From Pseudorasbora parva (lineage: Eukaryota > Chordata > Actinopteri > Cypriniformes > Gobionidae): a stretch of 64,000 nt of DNA. Below are positions 12,553 to 25,427 of the stretch, piece after piece (the first letter of the stretch is position 1; the number at the start of each line of letters is the position of its first letter). Under the pieces are notes generated by a model that was not told the DNA's origin, searched no databases, and worked only from the letters and a program-made list of their open reading frames with translations. The position numbers and the translations under genes are program-made. Location of the stretch: assembly GCF_024679245.1 (NCBI RefSeq), contig NC_090184.1, positions 8,712,047-8,776,046 on the forward strand. Direction: 5' to 3'.

Positions 12553-12575
12553 ATGGCGTTATTTATGATGAACAG
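12553..12575 (+). CDS. ddx51: ddx51 exon 1 (start)
   Basis: Encodes MALFMMN plus two bases of Arg, then donor gtatgt. The context 'ctataATGG' is acceptable for initiation. Joined to exon 2 it gives [16 protein letters not shown], like the vertebrate DDX51 start. Intron 1 (12576-13014) shows nothing notable. Confidence 0.85.
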
Positions 12576-15500
12576 GTATGTATTATGTTGTTCGCTGCAC
12601 ATTTAGTGCACTGACAGAACTTCTTAGAGTAAATTATTTGACCAGTTTAATCATAAGTAATGGCTCTCACTCTTACTTTGTTGAGTTGTATAGTCTGGCA
12701 TACGTTTCTCTGTTTTTCTTACACTTCACCTGAAATGACAATAAGTATAATTATTGTATAAATGTTTGACTTCATGAAGTATTTTCTATTTTTAAATGAT
12801 CTCATTGCAGAGCTATTCAAGTAAATACATTTTTACAAGTATTCAAAGTACATTTTAGTGATTAAAATACATTAAAATAAACCAAGGACATATGCTATTA
12901 CACTTGATATTGATATAATTTAACCTAATCCTACATGTTGAAAAATGTCCATGTTTTGATAACAACCCATCATCCTATATGACCCGTGTCTGTTGATGCG
13001 TTGCATGTGATCAGGTATTTAGGGGAGGAGGAGGAGGACAGTGAATCTAGCAGAGAGTCTCGGTCCAAAGCTTTGCTGGCTAAACTTCAGGAGCAGGTCA
13101 AAGCCAGAGAACAGCAGAGCGTCTCTAACACGGCTGATGAAGAGGATGACCGTCAGGGTGATGTAAAAGAACAAAAGAAAAGAAAACGTGAACGGCAAGA
13201 GACTGAGGGAGCGCAGCGTAAAACAAAGAAGAGTAAAGATGTTAAAAAAACAGATCCTGATGATGAAGCTGCCAGTTCAACTAAAAAGAAGAAAAAACGC
13301 AAAGCATTGACCAGTGAAAATGAGAGCGTGACTACAGGTAAAGTTTGAATGGTTTTAAATGAAACTAGTCGAGCTTGTTGATTTGGTGACCTTAAAACTC
13401 TGCACTCTTTAGCACAAATAGGGTGGTATTCCATTACATTTCTTAAAACAATAAAAGGGTCATTCCATGTCAACTCACCCAGTGGTCCCCGGCTTTTTTT
13501 TCTGGTGACAGAAATACATAAATGAAGAAGAAAGCCTAAATATTAAATATCACAAATGCATTTTTACTGAGTAATTCCGTTTTGTAAAGGGGGGGTGAAA
13601 CACTCAGTTTCAGTCAATCTCATGTCAATCTTGAGTACCTATAGAGTAGTATTGCATCCTTCATATGTCCGAAAAGTCTTTAGTTTTATCATATTTATAA
13701 AAGAATATGGGCTGTACCGAGTCTTTCCGGAAAAAAACGAGCGCCTGGAGGCGTATCGAGTGGGCGGAGCTAGAGAATGACGAGCGCAAAGCGGTGACGT
13801 CCTCAAGCATGGAGAAACTCATGGCTATCGATCTCAGCTAATAGATATATGATCCAGAATCTAATTCGGAGGCTGAAATAGAAACAGCAACAGCAGGACG
13901 TCCGTCTCTGTGATATGTACTGTATTTAGTGGCCTGTCAACATTTGTGTGTGTTTACTCGCAGTTTATGAGGACATGATTCGGTTTATGGACTATTGTAT
14001 GCGACTAAACCTAGCAGTAGCAAGCAAAACGGTTTTGCACGTCAGACTAGTGTAACGTTATACATAGAACAACAATAGAGTCCGTTAGCGCATTTGAATG
14101 ATGAAGCACGCGATCGTGTCGTTTACTGATGTTTACTCACGCGACGATAGCCAACAGCACAGACATTTGAAGCAGTTTTACTCACCGGGTGCTTCCAAAG
14201 CAGGACCGAACTTTATCGCTGGGACCGCTCCGTCAAAAACACACTTCTTGGAGTGTGGAGATCCACTTTGCGATGCGACTGAAGCGATGTTGTGAAGCTT
14301 CCCGTCATTTCTGCGTTCAAATCGGTTCAAATGCAGCGCTGCCTTCCCGGAATGCTGTGCTGAAGCGTTGAAGTCGCTTAATGTCAAAGTGGAGGAATGA
14401 AGTGGAGCGCGGTGCGGACTATAACCGACATAAGTGTTCACGGACGACTGGATCTGCAGCTGAGCGAGTGTCTATGGGCGTGCATTTCCTCTCTCGCTCT
14501 AGTCACGCGCGCGCACCCTACCGGGAGAAGAGCCCGTACGGCCCATACAAGGACCTTCCGTTCTATTAACGTCAAGTCGAGCCATACTCGAAAAAAACTC
14601 TCCGAAACTTGTGAGAAACCGGAAGGAGTATTTTTAACTCAGAAATACTCCATCAAACGTCCAACATTAGTTTTTGAAACTTTGTTTATGTTTAGGATGG
14701 GAATCCAAGTCTGTAACAGTGTAAAAAGATCAGTATGCATGAAACAGCCCCCCCCCTTAAGAACCAGATTTTTTAAAATATTAAGAGATCTTTACCAATT
14801 TTAGAGTTACAGGCAAAGTAAACTTTGGAAAAACAATATTTATGGCACTCAGAAAAGAACATCAGCTGTATGCAAAGTGACCCACATTTGGTTTTTGGCT
14901 TTTTTTACTCATGGAGCTGCATTAAGATCTCAGTGTCTCTGGGATTGAACCATCGAGGGCCTTTAAAATTAAGATACCAAATAATTTTTTGTTAAAAAAC
15001 AAAATCTAAAATTTTCTGATGATCTCTTCATCACCACCTGTTAGTGGGTGTGATATATTAGGCAGCAAGTGAACATTTTGTCCTTATAGTTGATGTGTTA
15101 GAAGCAGGAAAAATGGGCAAGCGTAAGGATTTGAGCGAGTTTGACAAGGGCTAAATTGTGATGGCTAGACGACTGGGTCGGAACATCTCCAAAACTGCAG
15201 CTCTTGTGGGCTGTTCCCGGTCTGCAGTGATCGGTTTCTATCAAAAGTGGTCCAAGGAAGGAAAAGTGGTAAACCGGCGACAGGGTCATAGAGATGGAGT
15301 GAATATAATTTTTTTTTATGCCATAATGGGTACGCTCATTGATGCACATGGAGAGCGTAGGCAGGTCCATGTGGTCTGATCAAACAGATGAGCTACTGTA
15401 GCTCAAAGTGCTCAAGAAGTTAATGCTGGTTCTGATAGGAAGGTGTCAGAATACACAGTGCATCACAGTTTGTTGCGTATGGGGCTGTATAGCCGCAGAC

Positions 15501-18500
15501 CCGACTGTTTTGGCAGCAAAAGTGAGACCAACACATCAGTAGGACATAATGTTTTGCCTGATAATGGAACAAATATTTAACTAATAGACCTACCTTAAAA
15601 TAATTATGCTGCCATCTTTTTAAAGTCCTCATTACCCTCTGTTATTTGGCTCAAAATCTCAGGTGAACATATTCATTTTGACCCCCCTCTATAAAATAGT
15701 GGATTACTCAGTAAATATACATCCTTTATATTTAATGTTTTGGCTTTCGTCACAATTTATGTTTGTCTTTCTTCAGAAAAAAATTAACTAAATCAAAAAA
15801 ATTCACATGCGATGACCCAAAGGCATAAATCTTGTTGCTTGAATAGAGAACGATTAAATATGTTATATAAACTATTATCAAAGTGTTACATTATAATGAA
15901 CATTGAAAAGTTGGTATTAATATTACATTTCAAAATATAATTATGCCAAAATACTGTATTTAGCTTACCACATTTTTGTGCAACATTGTTACTGCATTGA
16001 CTTTCCCCCATTAACAAATTAAACATATATGGAATTGTGGTACTCAAGAAGTGAAATCATTTGGATCATTTGTATGCAGCATAACAATAAGACCAGGGAA
16101 ATAATAATATAACATTTTCTACATTTATACAAAAATTTAGTGTTGGCTGCATTAATCAAGTTCAGGCATTTAATCTGGTCTCCATTATTTAAATAAAATA
16201 AACATATTTTAGTGATTAAAAATCAGCATTTGCAACCCCCTTACCAATTCTACCATATTGTTTTTTCCTGTTGTTTTGCGTATTATTTATTTGTCAATGG
16301 CATTTTTTCTTACATTTATTGCTATAAATAAAATAAAATCATGAAAAACGGTCTAAAAATCAGGTCATCTGTTCTAAACTTTAATTTTTGTAGCAGGGTT
16401 ACAAAAGTTGCAAACCTTATATAAAATTACTAGAAAAAAATAGCTCATGACATTTAATTTAAACTTCTTCGTTAATAAAGTTCAAAATGTGTTAACTTTT
16501 GAATATATAACACTTTTAAGAGTTTTGAACTCTATCCTGTACTGTATTTATGGAAATTACTTCATGCAGAAAATGATCATTCATTTTAGGAGATAATGGA
16601 TCGGATCATGAGCAGGCGGTGGAAATCACAGAAACGAGTGAAAGTGACCCAGAGGAAAGTAAGAAGACAGAAAAAGCTGTGGACCCTCAGATCGATCAGT
16701 TCCAAGCCGAGGAAGAAAACAGCACCTCGCAGACCAGCTTCCACATCCTGGGTGGCTTCAAAGAGAAGGCAGTGCAAAAGGTAGCGTGGGAAAATTTGTG
16801 AAAGTTCTGAAGGAAACCGTATTGACGGCTGTGTCTTCGTAAAGAACTGTTTTTGTGCAATGTCAGGTCAGAAGAGTATTGCCTCAGTGGTTGGCACAGC
16901 CGGACGTCATTCAGAGGGATATGAAGAACAACCTCATTCCCATCAGTCAGGTGCCAGGCATCTGTCCCATTCTGCTGAAGAAATTAGAAGCTAATGGGAT
17001 ACAGAGCTTCTTTCCAGGTAAAAGGGGATGCTAATTCACTGACATTGTATTAAATACAGTGCAGCCATCTAACCAACGAAATCTTGACCCTTATTAGTAT
17101 GGGCCGGATTAACAAAACATTATTAGTAGGTGAGAAGACAGCAGGGTGAGAAAAAAATTCTTTGTTAAATCGATTTCCATGAATCTGGCTCCTTGTGTAC
17201 ATCAGCACGGACGGACAAGAACTATTTAAATCTGTTTATGAATTTAGCATCGTCGTTTATCTAGTGACTTCATCTGTTCACATTTCATCAAGAACCCATG
17301 ACCTTGACATTGTTAGCGCTGTGCTGTGTTTGTGTTTGTGTTTTTCAGTTCAAGCTGAGGTCATCCCTGCCATTCTAGACAGCGTGGGCTCAGGGCTGCT
17401 GCTGGGTCCTGGAGGCTACAGGCCCAGAGACATCTGTGTTTCTGCACCTACAGGAAGCGGAAAGACATTGGCGTTTGTCATACCTGTTGTACAGGTACAA
17501 AAAATGAATTACATTTGAATAAGAAATTGTATTTCTCTCTCTAAAATGTTGGCATTGAACCTGTGACTGAGTGGTTAGCACATGTTCTCTGACAAATTTA
17601 GCCGTAGATTCTGTTCCTTGCTAGTGGAATAACCTGCTAAACCAGGAATGGGCAATTCAAGTCAGGGTTGGAGCTAAACTCTGCAGGACAGTGACAGTGC
17701 AGCCCAACAGGACTGGAATTGCCCACCCCTGTGCTAAACTCAACTCAAGCATTTTCAAGAAACAACTAAAGATGCATATTTTTTTGTCAACACTTGACCT
17801 ATTAATACTAAAACTTCTATTCTATTTCTGTTCTAGCTATATTTAATAACAAACAAAACAACCATGCTATGTGTACTATACTAGACTAATTGGGACGTGT
17901 CACAGGACATATTGTTTCCCTTTTGTTGGTTTAACTGCTTCTATTGCTCTCCTCATTCTCATCAGTCTCTTTGGGTAAAAGCATCTGTTAAATTATAAAA
18001 TTCTGTAAAAAGTTTCTTTTGATAACAGAATATGAATAATTATTATTATTCATGCTTAAATATAAATATAAGCATACATTTTCTATAATTTATATTATGT
18101 CTCTTATGCTCATCAAGCCTGCATTTATTTGATTTAAAAAAACAGTAAAACATTAAAGGGGGGGTGAAATGCTGTTTCATGCATACTGATCTTTTTACAC
18201 TGTTAAAGACTTGGAATCCCATACTAAACATAGACAAAGTTACAAAAGTTAAGGTGGACGTTTGATGGGAGTATTTCTTTGTCAAAAATACTACTTCCGG
18301 TTAGTCATAAGTTTCGGCAAGTTTTTTGCGATCATGCGTCCCCTTTGACGTTAATGGGGGCGGAATTTCCTTGTATGGGCCTTACGGACAATTCTACCGG
18401 AAGCGCGTGAGAGAGAGCGAGGGAGAGAGCGAAAGTAACAGGCTACGCCCATCAAAGCGCTGGCTTGTAGGCTGCGCTGCACAGGTGATGTGCACATAAC

Positions 18501-21500
18501 AATGTCACCAAAAAAGTGCGTTTTTGGTTGCCAGACCAAGACAGTCCTGCACAGATTCCCCCAAACCCCCGCGTTAAGGCAACAGTGGATGTAATTTGCT
18601 TTTCCGGATCAGCAACTGAGTTGCGCGAATGTTTATGTCTGTTCGCTGCATTTCGGTGCCGACTGTTTCATAAACAAGGCCCAGCTCGACGCCGGATTTT
18701 CCTAATCGCCTAATGCTGAAGGATGAAGCAGTCCCAACGATAAAGGTCCCAACGTTAGAACCGCAGGCGGTGAGTTAGACTGCTTCAAATGTCTGTGTTT
18801 TTGCCTATGCTCATCGAGTAGCCCAAACATGATCACGTATAGTTAATTGATCAATGGAGCATGCGATGTGTAGTGCGTGTACATTTGTTTAGCTGGTCAC
18901 TATATGTGTAACTTTATGTTTGTGTATTGTAAAAGCACTCCAAACAACAATACACAAAGAGTGGGGAAATATGTTGAACTAAATAAGCACGCTTCTTCAT
19001 TCAAATGCGCTACTATTCCGTGTCTTTCTATGTAAACACTAACTTAACCTGCCGTGCAAAACCAGTCCGCTTAATAACGTTACAATTGTCTACACAAACC
19101 ACGCGTAAACACACACACACACGTGCACAACTGCACTTCCCACATGTACACCTTCAAAGACAAAAATACGACGATATAATTCAAGTATAAATATGTAAAT
19201 AACAAAAGCCGCTCAGCATATTATATAGTTAGTGTATAACTTGTACCACATAGAGACGTCCTGCTCTAGTCGTTTTTGCTGCTGCTCCTGTTCAACTGCA
19301 GCCTCTGGGTCTGATTCCGGATCATAGATGTATGGCTGTATCTGATTAAAAGCCATATTTTTATTTTGAATAAAGTTTTTCCCGCTGTTAGGGATGACAC
19401 AGCTTTACGACGCACTCAACAGCGGCGCGCACACGTCATTATTTAGCTCCGCTCACACGACACGCCCCCACCCGCTCTGCTTTTTCCGGAAAGACTCGGA
19501 ACAGCGCATCTTTCTTATATAATTATTAAAAAAAATAAAGACTTTTCGGAGATATGCAGGATGCAATGCTACTCTATAGGTACTCAAGATTGACATGACA
19601 CTGACTGAAACTGAGTGTTTCACCCCCCCCTTTAATATTGTGAATTTTTCAGCATCATTAATCCAGGCTTCAGTGTCACATGATCATTCAGAAATCATTA
19701 TAATATGATGGTTTGCAGTATAAAAAAAATTATACTGTTGTCTGAGGTCAACTTATGACATTTGCGTGGATTTTACATTCAAAAACATCCTAATGAATAA
19801 GTAATCGGCTATTTTCAACCCTGGTTTTGAGGCTCTTTCATGCACGCTCAGATTTTATGGCCGTGCCGCACTGAAGACTTGGAAGTAAACACCCACTACT
19901 AGGATTGGATGCTTAAGCTTTGCATATTTAATGAACTCCAGCTCCCGTCAGTACATGAGGATTTGTTTTGAAGCGTGTGGGGAAACGGCAACCGGAATAA
20001 TTCGTCACACAGGGCTCGGAAAATGTCTTTATCAAACAAACACAATGAGTTACATCTCATCCACCCGCGATTAATTGGAATGTTATTTTCGTATTACTTG
20101 GCCCGACCAATCGGTGGATATAAGCGCAAACTGTGTATCTTACACACACACACACACAACTGAATTTTTCTTCAAATATCCAGCCTGTGACTGTGTGTTA
20201 AGGTATGTTCTGTAAGACACGTACACATATAATCAATAGATCTATATCCAACAATCTGTAACAATGCAATACTATCACATATAAAAAACATTTTTTACTT
20301 ACATTAGTGTGTTGCTTCAATCATTCATGCAATCTCATCCTGTCTGCAAATCCAGTCACTTGTTTACAAACAAATCCGTCATTAGAAATGAACAAATGTG
20401 CAATGTCTTCCCGACGTGAGCTGGATCTTCATTAAAAATAAAGTTCTTCCATGCATTCATAATATTGGAATCTGAATAAAGCTTATGCGGTATGTTCATT
20501 GCTTAGAAGTTCGATCCGGTTTAGCTCTATGAAGGCCTATGTAATCTCAGTGGTATTAGACGGCGGGCGGGGCTACAGACTCAGGCGCTGTTCTTCTTAT
20601 GTTAAGGTGGCGTTTCACCACACAATGATGTCAAGGTGGGGCATATTCTGAGACTGATCGTTTGCTGGGCCTGGTATCAATAAAAGCTTTTCTTTGACTA
20701 ATAAGGAAGTTTTCAGCTCTGAAACCTACAGGATTATCTTACCATGACCTTTTATATATCAAAAGCTCAAGGGAAAGTTGATTTCTCAATTCATGAATGC
20801 TTAAGTATTTTTGTGGAAAATGTGATGCATTTTTTTAGGGTTCTTTGATGAAAAGAAAGTACAATGAACAATATTTATTTGAAACATAAGTGTCTAAAAG
20901 GGCTGGATATATTTCGCTTTCTATTTTCAATTTTTCTTTTTAACTGGGTAATAACTAACTAACCCTGAACCTTCCTCTAAACCTTAGCCCATGTAGTTTC
21001 TTTACATAACTCAGTACTTTTGTGGGTAGGTTAGGTACACTGTGAGTACATTTAAAGTGCACGTATTGTAAAATAATAAAGTTCAACACTTTTGATCATA
21101 TATGCAGCCTATTTGAGCATAAGAGACTTAAATTATTCCTGATTTTAGACCGGTAGTATATTTTCTATATGACACAGACTAAAAGTAAACATGGCAAAAG
21201 GCCAAAGATTTATAAGTAAACTGATTCATTTATTAGATAGTATAGATGTTTTGAGATATATATATTAGTGTGTGTTTGTTTGCTAATGCAGGCGTTATCA
21301 AAGCGTTTGGTGCGTGAGGTCCGTGCACTCGCTGTACTACCCACCAAGGAGTTAGCACAACAGGTAATGATTATTTATGAAGCATTAATTATTTATCAAT
21401 TAATTATATACATATCCAATTATCTGCATACTTGCCTATATTCATTGTTTATCCTTGAATTGAACCCCACAGGTGTCAAAAGTGTTTAGCTCATACACTA

Positions 21501-24500
21501 AGGGCAGCAGTCTGAAGGTGGTCATGATCGCAGGCCAGAAGTCATTTGCTGCAGAGCAAGCAGTGCTCTCTGAAAACAGGTGAGTGTGTTTGTAGGCTCA
21601 TGGGTAGAGCTGCATGATTCTGGATAAACTGAGAATAACAAATCTTGTGTGTGTTTCAAATAGAGATCACAATTCTGAACAGACAGGAGGTTCTGACCAA
21701 ATGTTAATGCTTCAATCTATTTAAAACATTTTTTGGCTCATTATAAATACTTCATTTGTTTCATTACTGGATAAATCAGTGTTTCTGAACAAATCTCTTG
21801 ACTGAACAATTCAATAATTTTTTTTCGTCACATGAAAACGTCACATTTCGTCACATTAAGTCACATGTCAACTCCCCACCTGGTTGCATAATGATGTAAT
21901 CGATACAATCATTATTTAAAGAGCCAAGTTACTTTCAAAGGGTGATTTGTTCTCTTGATTCCTTCCGTAGGCTTCAATGTTACTATCTCAACGTTAATAT
22001 TCCGGTGTGATTTGGTCAAATGTTTAATAGACATGGTCGAATCGTTAAACGGGCTCTGAGTAATAACTTCAGTCATCTCTAAGAGTTTAACCTTTCCGTC
22101 TTTTTTTAGGGGGGGTGTTAGCCACAGTTTAGCAGATATCGTTGTGGCCACACCGGGCCGACTGGTGGATCACATCAACAAGAACAACAACTTCAGTCTA
22201 CAGCACCTACGATTCCTGGTGAGCATCAGTACAAATCTTTATCTAAATCTGGAACAATGTGTTCAGTGAACTTTCATGAACAGAAAACTGAAGCAAGATA
22301 AACAATTATATTAATGTTTAAAGACCCCAATGAATCCAAATGAGAGTCTTGTATAGTTTAATTCATTTCTCTTAACTTTGAGGTCATCTGAATGCTAGTA
22401 TACTCCTAAAAGTTGACTAAATTGACTTTTTGCTGATATACTTTTAATTTTTGAATATTTTAATATTTTTATTGAGCAAAAACTGGAAATTACAGGGAAT
22501 TACAGTCAAATTGCAAAGTAATGAAGGCGCGAATAACTTTCTCCATATCCTAAAAGGACAAAAACTATGTGTAAGAATGGAGTTTGGAAATTTACAACTG
22601 ATACAAACTACTACTACTTTTTTTTCAGAGTCGGTTTGTTTAACTAATCAAAGATCAATGTCAAGAATAACGCCCAGATTAGTTAATTGAGACTTAAAGG
22701 AGCAGTTCACTTCAGAATTAACATTCCCTGATAATTTACTCATCCCCACGTCACCCAAGATGTTCGTGTCTTTCTGTCTTCATTAAAAAAGAAATTGAGG
22801 TTTTTGAGGAAAACATTCCAGGATTTTTCTCCATAAATGGACTTAAGTGGGGTACAGCAGGTTGAAGGTCAAAAATTGCAAGCTTCAATGCAGCTTCAAA
22901 GGGCTCGTCACAATCCCAGCCGTGAAATACAGGTTTTTATCTAGCAAAACTGTTATTTAAAAAAAAAATATATATATATATATATACTTTTTGACCACTA
23001 AAGGTTGTTGTGCTATGCGCTACGTATTATGTGATCACATTGAAAAGGTCCCGCGGAAAACTCCTCCAGCTTCAAATTCACCCAACATTTACCTTTTTTG
23101 TAACTTAGTCTTTACACGTTTGCTTTGTAAACACTCGATCGGTACTTTAGCATACATCACGAGTGACCGTTCCGACGTGATTACGTAACACGTGGCTCAT
23201 CGCAGCGAAAGTCAAACATTTGTGTAGGGGTGAGTAAATTATCAGGAAATTTTAATTCTGAAGTGAACTACTCCTTTAATAAATGGAAAATTAGATTCTA
23301 GATTAAAGGGTTAGTTCGCCCAAAAATGAAAATTCTGTCAATAAGTACTTACCCTAATGTCGTTCGACACCCGTAAGACCTTCGTTCATCTTCAGAACAC
23401 AACTGAAAATACTAGTGTTGAAATCCGATGGCTCAGAAAGGCCTTCATTGACACCAATGACATTTCCTCTCTCAAGACCCATAAAGGCACTAAAGACGTC
23501 GATACAAAGTCCATCTCACTACAGCGGCTCTACAATCATTTCATGAAGCGACGACAATAGTTTTGTGTGCAAAAACCCCCCCAACTAAATAACGACTTGT
23601 ATAGTGATGGGCCGATTTCAAAACAAAGATTAAAAAGCTTATGAATCAGCGTATCGATTCAGGAGTCGCCAATGTCTCGTGATTTCAGCAGTTCGGCTGT
23701 TTGAAACACGATCCGATCATTGCCTCGGTTTTGTCATTAAGTTGGAGGAATTTATTTGCCAACCGCTTTTTATATAAAGACAGCATAGGCTAAATAGAAG
23801 CACCAGATTTAGATATAGCCCTTTTCTCAATCACGGTATTCTTCTATTTTCTGTTTATAATGTGTATGTTGTAGATTATTGACGAGGCAGACAGGATGAT
23901 TGACAGCATGCATCAGTCCTGGCTCAGTCAGATGACTAAAGCAGTGTACAAAAGCCCAGGTGACACACAGACGTCTTTCTTCAGGAGAACAGTGCCTGGA
24001 CCAATCACAGTGGCAAGGTAGGATGTCATCTGCTTTTCATTATTTAGAACAAAGATTATACAAACTAATAGCCAACACTAGGTGCCAACGCACTCTCAGT
24101 TCGACAATGTCTGTGCATTCCTCAACGTTAAAGTTCGAGTAACCTGGGTCTTGCTCAAAGACTAATACACCTGCCCCAACTAGGACCTGTGTTTAGTAGG
24201 GGTCTGACCAGATCTCATGCCACTGCTGTGATTGTTAAGCTAATAGTCTAAAACACACAGTGTAAAGCTCAATATTTATGTCTGTTTGTTTGTTTGTATG
24301 TATGTCAGTTTGTCTCCGCCACAGATTCCTCTGCAGAAGTTGCTGTTTTCCGCCACCCTCACACAAAACCCTGAGAAACTACAACTGCTGGATCTGCACC
24401 AGCCTCGACTCTTCAGTTCCACACACACCTTTTCAGAGACACCCACACAAAGCCAGGACACGTTTAACTTCCCTCAGGGCCTCTCTGTGAGTTAAACATT

Positions 24501-25350
24501 TCCTGACCTTTATAATCAGACAACAATGATCTACACTGGTACAATTCTCCTTTGCACACCTTTAACATACAGTAATATCTTATGCAGGAGTATTACGTCT
24601 CCTGCACCCTAAGCAACAAGCCGCTCATCATCCTTCACTTCCTGCTTCGGCTCAAGTTCAGTCCTGCTTTGTGCTTCACAAACTCCAGAGAAGGCGCTCA
24701 CCGGTAATTATGGATTTTAAGCTCCAGCATGATGCAGATATAGGACTGTGCTGTAAACAGGGCTCCAGGCCATTACTAAAATAGTTGCAACAATAAGTAA
24801 AAATGTAGTCACCACTGGCAATAGAATTGAAAATCTGATTCATCTATACAAATCTATCTTTTCAATCAGTCCATTTAACTGAATCAATTTAGCAATTTGT
24901 TTACTTCATTAGTTAAAAGTGTTTATTGATGTCCCTACATGACATTCATTACATTGCATTAATTATTTTAGTGTAATTTGTTGATACATATATACAGGGG
25001 TTGACATTAACTTTTTTGCTCACCAGCCACCATGGCTAGTGGTTTTCCAAAGTTACTAGCCACTCAGCATTTTCACTGGCCACAATTTGGCTGTTTGGAA
25101 ATTACATTCTATATGTTTAAAGTTGACTTTGGCATGCGTAAATTACTTGATTTTGAATAATTTTACGTGATTTAGAAGATTTAAAACCCTTTCAAACTTT
25201 CAAATGCAGTGACCCCCCAAATCAAGACTACATTGTATATCAGCTGGGATGTGCAGGTGGGCAAGGGGTGGGCAATATAATAGATTATAATAGAATATAA
25301 TAGGCTAATATGAGAAATGTAATATGAAAGGCTATGAGTTATTTTAGTTA

Positions 25351-25427
<77 letters not shown>

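Larger units (their letters stand above)
18105..20910. repeat. Foldback-family MITE split by two insertions
   Basis: Collinear pieces of one element lie at 18105-18152, 19636-19720 and about 20805-20910 ('catcaagcctgcatttattt', 'ttttcagcatcattaatcca', 'gattctttgatg'-type tail). Between them sit the Kolobok-type element (18153-19635) and an unnamed repeat (about 19721-20804). A three-layer nest in ddx51 intron 5. Confidence 0.6.
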
